NCBI RefSeq assembly: GCF_000518265.1
Contig: NZ_KI912411.1
Span: forward strand, 512,072 to 576,071
DNA from: Actinomadura oligospora ATCC 43269
GTDB lineage: Bacteria > Actinomycetota > Actinomycetes > Streptosporangiales > Streptosporangiaceae
DNA: 64,000 nt
Direction: 5' to 3'
Shown here: positions 26,133 through 33,535 of the stretch, in pieces
How positions within the stretch are numbered: position 1 is the stretch's first letter
Layout: each line of letters opens with the position of its first letter
Program-made: the position numbers and the translations under genes
Notes under the pieces: model-generated
Told to the model about the DNA's origin: nothing
Database searches by the model: none
Seen by the model: the letters and a program-made list of their open reading frames with translations, nothing else

Positions 26133-27134
26133 TCAGAGGACGAAGCCCTCGGGGAAGGGGTCGCTCGGGTCGAGCGTGTAGGTGGCGGTCCCGGTGATCC
26201 AGGCCCGCCCGGAGAACTCGGGCAGGACGGCGGGCAGCCCGCCGACCTCGGTCGTGCCGGTCACGCGTCCGGTGAAGTGGGTGCCGATGAAGGACTCGTT
26301 GACGAAGTCGTTGTCCAGGGCCAGTTCGCCGCGCGCGTGGAGCTGGGCCATGCGCGCGCTGGTCCCGGTGCCGCACGGCGACCGGTCGAACCATCCGGGG
26401 TGGATCGCCATCGCGTTCCGGCTGCGCTCGGCGTTCGAGCCGGGCGCGAGGAACTGGACGTGCTTGCAGCCGCCGATCAGCTCGTCCTCGGGGTGGACGG
26501 GACGGTTCCGCTCGTTGATGGCGTCCATGAGGGCGAGGCCGGCCTTGATGATGTCGTCCTTGCGCGAGCGCTCGAACGGCAGGCCGACCGACTCCAGGTC
26601 GAGGATGGCGTAGAAGTTGCCCCCGTACGCCATGTCGTAGCGGACCGTCCCGTAGCCGGGCACGTCGACCTTCGCGTCCAGTTCGAGCGCGAAGGACGGG
26701 ACGTTGCGCAGGGTGACCTTCTCGGCGCGGCCGTCCTTCACGGCCACGCGCGCCTCGACCAGCCCGGCCGGGACGTCCAGCCGGACGACGGTCTCCGGCT
26801 CGGTGACCTCGACCATGCCGGTCTCGACCAGCACGGTCGCGACGCCGATCGTCCCGTGCCCGCACATGGGCAGGAACCCGCTCGCCTCGACGTAGACCAC
26901 GCCCCAGTCGGCGTCGTCGCGCAGCGGCGGCTGCAGCAGCGCGCCGCTCATCGCGGCGTGCCCGCGCGGCTCGTTCATCAGGAAGCCGCGCAGCCCGTCC
27001 AGGTGCTCCATCGCGTGGCGGCGGCGCTCGGCCGTGGTCGCGCCGGGGATCGGCGCGACGCCTCCGGTGACGACGCGGGTCGGCATCCCCTCGGTGTGGG
27101 AGTCGACCGCGGAGATCGCGCGGGCCGCGCGCAT
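26133..27134 (-). CDS. 4-hydroxyproline 2-epimerase (proline racemase family)
   Basis: A 333-residue proline-racemase-fold enzyme. Both active-site cysteines are present: Cys91 in MCGHGTIG and Cys254 in SPCGTGTSAR. This separates it from trans-3-hydroxyproline dehydratases, where one is Ser/Thr. It would convert trans-4-hydroxy-L-proline to cis-4-hydroxy-D-proline, the entry step of the pathway. The start ATG overlaps the deaminase stop by one base (TGATG). Proline racemase is an alternative reading, made unlikely by the neighbours. Confidence 0.94.
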   Translation of the reverse strand: MRAARAISAVDSHTEGMPTRVVTGGVAPIPGATTAERRRHAMEHLDGLRGFLMNEPRGHAAMSGALLQPPLRDDADWGVVYVEASGFLPMCGHGTIGVATVLVETGMVEVTEPETVVRLDVPAGLVEARVAVKDGRAEKVTLRNVPSFALELDAKVDVPGYGTVRYDMAYGGNFYAILDLESVGLPFERSRKDDIIKAGLALMDAINERNRPVHPEDELIGGCKHVQFLAPGSNAERSRNAMAIHPGWFDRSPCGTGTSARMAQLHARGELALDNDFVNESFIGTHFTGRVTGTTEVGGLPAVLPEFSGRAWITGTATYTLDPSDPFPEGFVL

Positions 27135-28066
27135 CAGGCGGCCTTGCGCTGCTCGAGGGCGGCGATGGCGCGTTCCATGTCGGCGACGACCCCGGCGCGG
27201 TGCTCGGGGGTGAGCGGGCCGCGCGGCGGACGGCACGGGCCGCCGTACCGGCCGACCATCTCCATGCCGAGCTTGATGGCCTGGACGAACTCGGTGCGCG
27301 AGTCCCAGCGGAACGCGGCGACCAGCGGCTCGTACAGCGCCCGGGCCTCCTCCAGCTTGCCCGCGGTGGCGAGCTCGAACAGCTCGGCGGACTCGGCCGG
27401 GAACACGTTCGGGAAGCCCGCGAACCAGCCGGTCGCGCCCATCAGCAGCGCCTCGAGGGTGACGTCGTCGGCGCCCGCGACGACCTCCAGGCCGGGGGCC
27501 TTCTCCTTGATCTCCAGGATGCGGCGGACGTCGCCGGAGAACTCCTTGACCGCCACGATCCCGTCGATCTGCGCGATCTCGGCGAGCAGGTCCGGGGTGA
27601 GGTCGACCTTGGTGTCGATCGGGTTGTTGTAGGCCATCACCGGCAGCCCGGCGGACGCGACCGCCTCGTAGTGCGCGATGACCTCGCCGCGGTTGGCGCG
27701 GTACATGGTCGGCGGCAGGCAGAGGACGCCGTCCGCGCCGTCCTCGGCGGCGAGCTCGGCCCAGTGCCTGGCCTGGTGCGCGCCGGGGCCGTGGACGCCG
27801 ACGACGACCACGCCGTCCTTGCCGACGGCCTCGATCGCGGTCTTGGCCGCGCGGCGGCGCTCCTCGTCGGTCAGCGACGAGTACTCGCCGAGCGAGCCGT
27901 TCGGGCCGACGCCGCGGCAGCCGTTGTCGACCAGCCAGCGGCAGTGCTCGGCGAACCGGTCGTAGTCCACCGAGAGCCCGGCGGGCGCGGCCGGGTCGTC
28001 CTTGTACGGCAGGGCGGTAGCGACGATGACGCCGCCGAGGCTCTCGTACTTCTTCTCACCGCTCAC
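27134..28066 (-). CDS. DapA-superfamily lyase, probable 1-pyrroline-4-hydroxy-2-carboxylate deaminase
   Basis: A 310-residue class I aldolase-fold protein. The Schiff-base lysine is Lys174 (VAVKEFSGD) and the partner tyrosine Tyr146 (AYNNP); the substrate loop is GPNGSLGEYSSLT. In this context it should deaminate and dehydrate pyrroline-4-hydroxy-2-carboxylate to ketoglutarate semialdehyde. True dihydrodipicolinate synthase (dapA) is less likely because of the operon and of GSLGEY instead of GTTGE in the loop. The GTG start overlaps the preceding stop by four bases. Confidence 0.93.
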   Translation of the reverse strand: MSGEKKYESLGGVIVATALPYKDDPAAPAGLSVDYDRFAEHCRWLVDNGCRGVGPNGSLGEYSSLTDEERRRAAKTAIEAVGKDGVVVVGVHGPGAHQARHWAELAAEDGADGVLCLPPTMYRANRGEVIAHYEAVASAGLPVMAYNNPIDTKVDLTPDLLAEIAQIDGIVAVKEFSGDVRRILEIKEKAPGLEVVAGADDVTLEALLMGATGWFAGFPNVFPAESAELFELATAGKLEEARALYEPLVAAFRWDSRTEFVQAIKLGMEMVGRYGGPCRPPRGPLTPEHRAGVVADMERAIAALEQRKAA

Positions 28067-29514
28067 GGGTGCTGTTCTCCTTCTTTCTCAGGGGGCCCTG
28101 CGGGGGGCGCGGCCAGCTCGCCGAGCCGGATCGGCTGGGCGACCGGACGGCGATGGTGGCTCGCGGACGCCAGGCCGGGCACGGCGCGGTCGGGCGACCG
28201 TCCGCACAGGTCGGCGACCGCAGGGCCGCAGATCCTGGCCTGGCAGGGGCCGAGCCCGGCACGGGTGCCGAGCCTCACGGCGCGCGGGGCGCCGGTGGCC
28301 GGGTCCTCGGCCGCGGCGCGGAGGGTCCGGTAGTCGGTCTCCTCGCAGCGGCAGATCAGGGTGTCGGGACGCAGCCAGTCCGGCCAGCCGGTCCCGACGG
28401 GGTGGGCGGCGGCGAGCCGCGCGGCGAACGCGCGGCCCTGGTCGCGGCGGCGCACGACGGAACGGACGGCCCGGTCGGACGGGTCGCCGCCCGCGGCCGT
28501 CCAGCCCGCGAGCAGTCCCTCGGCGCGGGAGGCGGGCGCGCCCGCGATCCCGGTGATCTCACCGGCCGCGTACACGCCGGGGGCCGTCGTGCGCTGCGCC
28601 TCGTCCACGTGGACGAAGCCGTCGCGCAGCTCGCATCCGGCGGCGACGGGCAGTTCGAGCTGGGGGCTGAAGGCGTGCGTCACGCACACCGCGTCCACGG
28701 CGACGGTGCGCTCGGTGCCGGGGACGGGCGTCCAGTCGGCGGTGAGGCGGGCGGTGACGACCTCCTCGACCCGGCCGTCGCCGCGCGCCTCGACGACGGT
28801 GCGCCCGAGGCGGTAAGGGACCCGGTGCCGTGCGAGCAGTCCGGTGTATTCGGCAAGCTCAGCGGCCTTTCCGGTCTGCGACGCGAGCTCCCACGGCCGC
28901 GTGGACCAGCCGCGCAGCACGGTCGCGGCGGGGTTGGCCTCCAGCACCTCGCGGACGTCCGATCCGGCTTCGAGCAGGGACGCGGCGACCGGCAGCAGGA
29001 ACGGCCCGGATCCGGCGACGACGACCTGGTCGCCGACGACGACCCGCTCCCCCTTCGCGAGGGCCTGGGCGGCTCCGGCGGTGAACACGCCGGGCAGCTG
29101 CCAGCCCGGGAACGGCAGGACGCGGTCGTGCGCGCCCGTCGCGAGGACGAGGGCGTCGGGCATGAGGACGTGCCGCTCGCGTCCCGTCCCGTCGGCGGGG
29201 CCGCGCAGCACGTGGACGCGCGGCGTGCTCGTGCCGTCGTCGGCGCGTTCGAGGGACCAGACCGACGAGTCGGGCCACCACTCGGCGCGCGGGTGGGTCA
29301 GGACGTGCTCGCGAAGCCGGTCGAAGTCGTCCCAGCCGTGGTGCAGGCGACCGTTGTTCTCGGCCTCGTACTCGGCCGGGAGCATGCGGTGGTACTGGCC
29401 GCCGGGACGGTCCGACGCGTCCAGCAGGGTGACGCGGGCTCCGGCGCGCAGCGCGGCGGCAGCGGCGGCGAGCCCGGCCGGGCCCGCGCCGACGATGACG
29501 ACGTGCCTGCTCAA
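28063..29514 (-). CDS. D-hydroxyproline dehydrogenase alpha-type subunit (FAD/NAD-binding with BFD-like Fe-S domain)
   Basis: A 483-residue pyridine-nucleotide-disulphide-type flavoprotein. FAD motif GAGPAGLAAAAAAL is at 9-22, a second dinucleotide motif (VVVAGSGPFLLPVA) near 174-187, and YAAGEITGIAGA near the middle. The C-terminus has a bacterioferritin-associated-ferredoxin-like Cys set (CRCEETDY, then GPCQARIC). This is the architecture of OoxA/LhpE-type subunits of opine and hydroxyproline dehydrogenases. The TTG start overlaps the upstream 2Fe-2S gene stop (TTGA), with GGAGGAG just before it; an unusual start codon, but supported by the coupling. Confidence 0.92.
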   Translation of the reverse strand: MSRHVVIVGAGPAGLAAAAAALRAGARVTLLDASDRPGGQYHRMLPAEYEAENNGRLHHGWDDFDRLREHVLTHPRAEWWPDSSVWSLERADDGTSTPRVHVLRGPADGTGRERHVLMPDALVLATGAHDRVLPFPGWQLPGVFTAGAAQALAKGERVVVGDQVVVAGSGPFLLPVAASLLEAGSDVREVLEANPAATVLRGWSTRPWELASQTGKAAELAEYTGLLARHRVPYRLGRTVVEARGDGRVEEVVTARLTADWTPVPGTERTVAVDAVCVTHAFSPQLELPVAAGCELRDGFVHVDEAQRTTAPGVYAAGEITGIAGAPASRAEGLLAGWTAAGGDPSDRAVRSVVRRRDQGRAFAARLAAAHPVGTGWPDWLRPDTLICRCEETDYRTLRAAAEDPATGAPRAVRLGTRAGLGPCQARICGPAVADLCGRSPDRAVPGLASASHHRRPVAQPIRLGELAAPPAGPPEKEGEQHP

Positions 29515-29825
29515 CGCTCCTCCCCCGCCTCACGTGACTGGGTGGTGACGACGTCGCCGTCGCACACGCGACGGCGGCACGCACGCACGTCGCGTTCGCC
29601 GTTGACGGTGACCAGGCAGTCGAAACAGACGCCGATGCCGCAGAACACGCCGCGCGGGGCGCCGGACGGCCCGGACCGCCAGGCGCGGCGTCCGTCCGCG
29701 AGCAGCACGCCCGCGACGCTCTGGCCCGCCGCGCCGGTCACCGGGACGCCGTCCACGGTGATCGTCAGCGGGGTCGCGCGGCGGCGGACGGCGTCCGTGC
29801 TCGCGGGGACGATGCGGGGGCTCAC
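29511..29825 (-). CDS. D-hydroxyproline dehydrogenase gamma-type subunit, (2Fe-2S)-binding
   Basis: A 104-residue ferredoxin-like protein. Cysteines 62, 67, 70 and 83 (VFCGIGVCFDC...RAC) form a plant-type 2Fe-2S site as in HcnA/OoxB-gamma/LhpF proteins. It would relay electrons from the FAD subunits. The GTG start overlaps the stop of the upstream oxidase-like gene (GTGA) and its own stop overlaps the next start, so the three subunits are translationally coupled. Confidence 0.92.
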   Translation of the reverse strand: MSPRIVPASTDAVRRRATPLTITVDGVPVTGAAGQSVAGVLLADGRRAWRSGPSGAPRGVFCGIGVCFDCLVTVNGERDVRACRRRVCDGDVVTTQSREAGEER

Positions 29826-30988
29826 GCTGCTCCTTCCGAAGCGTCGGCGCCGAGGACGGCGGGCCGGTCGGCCCGGAACGGCTCCGGGTCGAGGGACGGC
29901 GCGGACCCGGTGGCCAGCTCGCGCAGCAGGAGCGCGGTGCCCACCGAGAGGCCGATGCCCGCGCCCTCGTGCCCGGTGGCGTGCCAGAGGCCGGGCAGGC
30001 GCGGGTCGGGTCCGATGACCGGCAGGTGGTCGGGGACGTAGGGCCGGAACCCGCCGTACGCGCGCATCACCTGCGCGCCCGCGAGGCCCGGGTACAGTCG
30101 CAGCGCCTTGCGGGCGATCTCGGCGAGGACGTGCGGGCGGATCCGGTCGTCGAACCCGACGCGGCGGCGGGCCGAGCCGAGCAGGACGGTCCCGGCGCGG
30201 GTGGACTCGACGACGGCGGAGGTCTGCAGGTCCTGCGCGCCGCTGCCGACCGCGCCGACGTAGTCGGCGTCGTAGACCTTGTGGAAAACGGTCGGCGGAA
30301 GCGGCGTGGTGACCAGCACCTCGCCGCGCCGCGGCCGGACGTCGACCGGCGCGCCGAGCCGGGACGCGGTCTCCCCCGACCAGGGCCCGGCGGCGTTCAC
30401 GACGAGGTCGGCGGGCAGGACGCCGCCGGAGGTGCGGACGCCGGTGAGGCGGCCTCCCTCGACGCGCGCGCCGAGCAGCTCGCAGCCGGTGCGGAGTTCG
30501 GCGCCGTGCCGCAGGGCGTCCGCCAGGAGCGCGGTCGCCGCGCCGGACGGCTGGACCTGCGCGTCGTCCGGGTAGTGGACGGCGGCGGCGACGTCGCGGG
30601 TGAGGTGCGGTTCGGCGGCGGCGAGGGTCCGCTCGTCCATCGGCTCGGCGATGACGCCGACCGCGCGCTGGCCCTCGGCGAACCGCGCCAGCTCGCGGGC
30701 GCCGTCCTCGGTCGTCGCGACGACGATGCCGCCCTTGGCGTCCCACTCGACGCCCCCGCGGTTCGGCAGGCCGTCCAGGATCTCGGGCCACAGCCGCCGG
30801 GACAGCTTCGCCAGCTCGAGCTCCGGGCCCGGCCCCTTGTCGGAGACCAGGATGTTGCCCTCGCCGTGCGCGGTGGTCGCCGCCGCGGGGCCGCCCCGGT
30901 CGAGGACGGTCACCGCGAACCCGGACCGTGCCAGCTCCCGCGCGCAGGCGGCGCCGACGATTCCGGCGCCCACGACCACAACGCGCAT
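29822..30988 (-). CDS. D-hydroxyproline dehydrogenase beta-type subunit (DadA-like FAD oxidoreductase)
   Basis: A 388-residue DAO-family flavoprotein with GAGIVGAACARELARSG at 8-24, VVNAAGPWSG and the C-terminal GxRPYxPDHLPVIGP motif (GGFRPYVPDHLPVIGP) followed by GHEGAGIGLS. It is the likely catalytic subunit oxidising cis-4-hydroxy-D-proline to the pyrroline. The ATG is chosen for GGAGGGGAA directly upstream; a frame to 31048 runs through the operator and promoter. It is the first structural gene of the operon. Confidence 0.94.
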   Translation of the reverse strand: MRVVVVGAGIVGAACARELARSGFAVTVLDRGGPAAATTAHGEGNILVSDKGPGPELELAKLSRRLWPEILDGLPNRGGVEWDAKGGIVVATTEDGARELARFAEGQRAVGVIAEPMDERTLAAAEPHLTRDVAAAVHYPDDAQVQPSGAATALLADALRHGAELRTGCELLGARVEGGRLTGVRTSGGVLPADLVVNAAGPWSGETASRLGAPVDVRPRRGEVLVTTPLPPTVFHKVYDADYVGAVGSGAQDLQTSAVVESTRAGTVLLGSARRRVGFDDRIRPHVLAEIARKALRLYPGLAGAQVMRAYGGFRPYVPDHLPVIGPDPRLPGLWHATGHEGAGIGLSVGTALLLRELATGSAPSLDPEPFRADRPAVLGADASEGAA

Positions 30989-31004
30989 GCGTTCCCCTCC
31001 AGCT

Positions 31005-31022
31005 CGTTCGTTAAACCGAACG
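31005..31022. promoter_or_regulatory. Operator of the hydroxyproline operon
   Basis: CGTTCG-N6-CGAACG, with centre TTAAAC, lies between the predicted -10 and the first start codon. The same palindrome with centre CTTTAC lies before the regulator gene. It is the probable XRE-cupin binding site. Confidence 0.8.
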
Positions 31023-31029
31023 CTTCGGA

Positions 31030-31058
31030 GGTTATGACGCGCGTTCACGCCCTGTCAA
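31030..31058 (-). promoter_or_regulatory. Sigma-70-type promoter of the hydroxyproline operon
   Basis: On the minus strand TTGACA (31058-31053), seventeen bases, then ATAACC (31035-31030; TAACCT with 18 bases is an alternative). The perfect -35 makes this the strongest housekeeping-type promoter I can see in the window. The operator starts about seven bases downstream, over the transcription start. Confidence 0.75.
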
Positions 31059-31077
31059 CGGTCCCGCGCGACCGAGT

Positions 31078-31680
31078 TCACGGAGTTTCCACCAGACACG
31101 GCGGCCCGGCCTTCGCGGAGTGAAGCCGCTGGTCAGAACGGTACTGGAGGAGGAGCACCGAACGAACGGGCCCGGAGAGGGCGGTGTAGCTGTGCGGGAG
31201 GAGGCCGTCGAAGCCGACGTAGTCGCCGGGGCCGAGCTCGACCTCCCGTCCGTCGACCCGAACGCCCAGCCGCCCCGCCTGGACGATGGTGTGCTCGATG
31301 CCGACGTGGCCGAGCGAGTCCTGCCGGGAGTCGGCCCTGACCTGCTGGTCGTACACCTCGACGATGGCGTCGCCGGACTCGATGCCGCGCAGCGGGCGCA
31401 GGTCGACGCCCGCGCCGGACAGCACCTCCACCTGCGCGGCCCGGACCACGGTGAGCCCGCTCGGCCGGTCACTGTCCAGCAGGTCGGAGATCGGCACCTC
31501 AAGGGCCCGCGACAGACTGAACACGGTCTCGATCGTCGGATTGCCCGCGCCCGCCTCCAGCTGCGACAACGTCGCCTTGCCGATCTTGGAGCGGCGGGAC
31601 AGCTCCGACAGCGACAACCCGCGTTCGGCGCGCGCCCGGCGGAGGTTCTCCGCCAGCATGTCGCGCACTGATTCGCTCAC
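31078..31680 (-). CDS. XRE-cupin transcriptional regulator of the hydroxyproline operon
   Basis: A 200-residue regulator with an N-terminal XRE helix-turn-helix (about 10-62; LRRARAERGLSLSELSRRSKIGKATLSQLEAGAGNPTIET) and a C-terminal cupin (about 105-180; IVEVYDQQVR, GRLGVRVDGREVELGPGDYVGFDG). This class senses small metabolites through the cupin. It is directly upstream of, and on the same strand as, the catabolic operon, with its own operator-bearing promoter. Matching palindromes at both places indicate autoregulation and operon control. The GTG start has GGGAA upstream. Confidence 0.93.
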   Translation of the reverse strand: MSESVRDMLAENLRRARAERGLSLSELSRRSKIGKATLSQLEAGAGNPTIETVFSLSRALEVPISDLLDSDRPSGLTVVRAAQVEVLSGAGVDLRPLRGIESGDAIVEVYDQQVRADSRQDSLGHVGIEHTIVQAGRLGVRVDGREVELGPGDYVGFDGLLPHSYTALSGPVRSVLLLQYRSDQRLHSAKAGPPCLVETP

Positions 31681-31725
31681 CCGCGTTCCCTTCGTCGTCC
31701 GGCGGGGCGGACAGTGCCCTACCGG

Positions 31726-31743
31726 CGTTCGCTTTACCGAACG
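31726..31743. promoter_or_regulatory. Operator of the XRE-cupin regulator gene
   Basis: CGTTCG-N6-CGAACG with centre CTTTAC, the twin of the site at 31005-31022; arms are identical. Confidence 0.8.
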
Positions 31744-31749
31744 AGTATA
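31744..31749 (-). promoter_or_regulatory. -10 box of the XRE-cupin gene
   Basis: TATACT on the minus strand directly abuts the operator, so a bound regulator would cover the transcription start, as at the operon promoter. No clear -35 is seen. Confidence 0.5.
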
Positions 31750-31851
31750 GGGCGGGGCCGCCCGGACGCCCTCCCGAGCGTCCGAGCGGCCCTCACAACA
31801 CGGCCTTCGAGCCGTGGCTCACGACCGTGGCTCACACGGCCGTGCGGCCGG

Positions 31852-32559
31852 TCACCAGGGCAGGGGGCCCTTCGCGTCTGTGTAGGTGCCGGTCGGGCCG
31901 TCCGGGCCGATCTGCGCCATCCGGACGATGATCTCCGCTCCCTCCTCGACGGTCTGGTGCCCCGCGTGCTGGTTCAGGTCGGTCGCGGTGTAGCCGGGCT
32001 CGACCGCGTTGATCCGCATCTCCGGGAAGGCGGCGGCGTACTTCACGGTGATCATGTTGACCGCCGTCTTGGACGTCGGGTAGGCCACGCCGGGGTAGCC
32101 AGCGTGCGGCGTCCCCGGGGTGGTGGTCTTCGCCAGCGACGCGAGGCCGCTGCTGACGTTCACGATGACGGGCGCGTCCGACCGCCTCAGCAGCGGCAGG
32201 AACGCGTGCGTCACGCGCACCACGCCGAACACGTTGGTGTCGAAGACCGTCCGGAGGGCGTCGGCGGTCAGCTCCCCGGGGCCGGGGACGCTCCCGTCCG
32301 GCTCCCGCCACTCGATGCCCGCGTTGTTGACCAGCACGTCCAGCCCGCCGTCCGCCTCGACCGCCTTGGCGGCGGCCTCCACGGACGCGTCGTCGGTCAC
32401 GTCCAGCTGGACGAACCGCGCGCCCAGCTCCGCGGCGGCCCGGCGGCCCCGCTCCGGGTCCCGCGCGCCCACGTAGACGGTGTGTCCTGCCTCGACGAGC
32501 CGCCGCGCGGTCTCGTGGCCCAGGCCCTTGTTCGCTCCGGTGATCAGTGTCGTCGTCAT
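31852..32559 (-). CDS. SDR family NAD(P)-dependent oxidoreductase
   Basis: A 235-residue classical short-chain dehydrogenase: cofactor motif TGANKGLG (7-14), NNAG at 78-81, catalytic Ser136/137 (NVSSG), Tyr160 and Lys164 (YPTSK). GGAGG lies before the ATG; the longer frame adds a non-conserved leader. This SDR plus a divergent MmyB-type regulator is a common actinobacterial pairing, and the regulator likely controls the SDR. The substrate is unknown. Confidence 0.93.
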   Translation of the reverse strand: MTTTLITGANKGLGHETARRLVEAGHTVYVGARDPERGRRAAAELGARFVQLDVTDDASVEAAAKAVEADGGLDVLVNNAGIEWREPDGSVPGPGELTADALRTVFDTNVFGVVRVTHAFLPLLRRSDAPVIVNVSSGLASLAKTTTPGTPHAGYPGVAYPTSKTAVNMITVKYAAAFPEMRINAVEPGYTATDLNQHAGHQTVEEGAEIIVRMAQIGPDGPTGTYTDAKGPLPW

Positions 32560-32605
32560 GCCTCCAGGCTTCCCCCGGACGCCGGGTCCCACCAGTCGAC
32601 CCGTT

Positions 32606-32630
32606 TTCCTGGGAATGCCAGTACCAGGAA
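32606..32630. promoter_or_regulatory. Inverted repeat between SDR and MmyB-type genes
   Basis: TTCCTGG and CCAGGAA around eleven bases; the right half reads AGTACCAGGAA. Related AGTACCAG/ATACCAG motifs occur before the second MmyB gene near 41.2 kb, which supports an operator role. Confidence 0.55.
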
Positions 32631-32648
32631 GGCGGTCCCGAGTGCGGG

Positions 32649-32654
32649 CACACT
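32649..32654 (+). promoter_or_regulatory. -10-like box of the first MmyB gene (possible leaderless transcript)
   Basis: CACACT, six bases, then ATG 32661; a weaker match than the other cases. Confidence 0.3.
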
Positions 32655-32660
32655 GGGATC

Positions 32661-33500
32661 ATGACGACCACGGACTTCGGCCGGACGATGCGGATCTGGC
32701 GCGACCGGGTCCAGCCGGACGCGGCCGGGCTCCCGGCGGGCGGGCGGCGGCGCGCGAGCGGGCTGCGCCGCGAGGAGCTGGCGATGCTCGCCGGGATCTC
32801 GGCGGACTACGTGACCCGGCTCGAGCAGGGCCGCGCGTCCCACCCGTCCGGGCAGGTCGTGGAGGCCCTCGCGCGGGCGCTGCGGCTGTCGGCCGAGGAG
32901 CGGGCGCACCTGTTCCGGCTCGCCGGGCTCGTCCCGCCCGGCCCCGACACCGTGCCACGCTTCCTCACCCCGGGCGTCCACCGGCTGCTGGACCGGATGG
33001 CGGGCACGCCCGTCGCGGTCCACGACGCCGCCTGGACGATCCTGCTGGCGAACGCGCCGTACTCGGCGCTGATGGGCGACCCGTCCGGATGGCACGGGAT
33101 CGAGCGCAACGTGGTGTGGCGGCACTTCCTCGGCCCCGGCGGGTGGGCCCGGCACACGCCGGAGTCACTCCTGGCGTTCCACACCGCCCTGGTCAGCGAC
33201 CTGCGGAACGCGGCGGCCCGCTACCCGGCCGACCTGGCGCTGCGGGAGCTGATCGCCGACCTGCGGGCCGGTAGCGCGCGGTTCGCCGAGCTGTGGGACT
33301 CCGGGGTCGTCCAGCGGCACGAGCTCCAGTCCAAGGTGATCGACCATCCGGTGGTCGGGGTGGTCACGCTCGACTGCGACATGTTCACGGTCACCGGGAC
33401 CGACCTGCGCGTCATCGTCTACACGGCCGAGCCGGGCACCGAGGACGCCGAGAAGCTCGCGCTCCTCACCGTCCTCGGCACCCAGTCGCTCACCGGCTGA
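32661..33500 (+). CDS. MmyB-type helix-turn-helix regulator
   Basis: A 279-residue regulator with an XRE helix-turn-helix at about 33-60 (LRREELAMLAGISADYVTRLEQGR) and the C-terminal MmyB ligand domain (about 95-275; VAVHDAAWTILLANAPYSALMGDP). MmyB domains resemble PAS folds and are thought to bind small, often fatty, ligands. The ATG is chosen at MTTTDFGRTM; there is no ribosome binding site, only a -10-like box. It is divergent from the SDR gene and its likely repressor. Confidence 0.92.
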   Translation: MTTTDFGRTMRIWRDRVQPDAAGLPAGGRRRASGLRREELAMLAGISADYVTRLEQGRASHPSGQVVEALARALRLSAEERAHLFRLAGLVPPGPDTVPRFLTPGVHRLLDRMAGTPVAVHDAAWTILLANAPYSALMGDPSGWHGIERNVVWRHFLGPGGWARHTPESLLAFHTALVSDLRNAAARYPADLALRELIADLRAGSARFAELWDSGVVQRHELQSKVIDHPVVGVVTLDCDMFTVTGTDLRVIVYTAEPGTEDAEKLALLTVLGTQSLTG

Positions 33501-33501
33501 C

Positions 33502-33528
33502 GGCCGCGCCCCCGCCGGGGGCGCGGCC
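33502..33528. terminator. Bidirectional terminator between MmyB gene and paaZ
   Basis: Perfect 12-bp G/C stem (33502-33513 with 33517-33528) and a three-base loop between convergent stops. Confidence 0.75.
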
Positions 33529-33535
33529 CGTTCGG

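Noticed and set aside
27134..28066. Annotation as dapA (lysine biosynthesis)
   Set aside because: Loop residues and the surrounding epimerase, Hyp dehydrogenase and KGSADH genes indicate the hydroxyproline branch of the superfamily.
28063..30988. Reading the three oxidoreductase subunits as an opine (octopine/nopaline) oxidase
   Set aside because: Architecture is shared, but the same operon carries 4-hydroxyproline epimerase, the deaminase and KGSADH, which opine pathways do not need.
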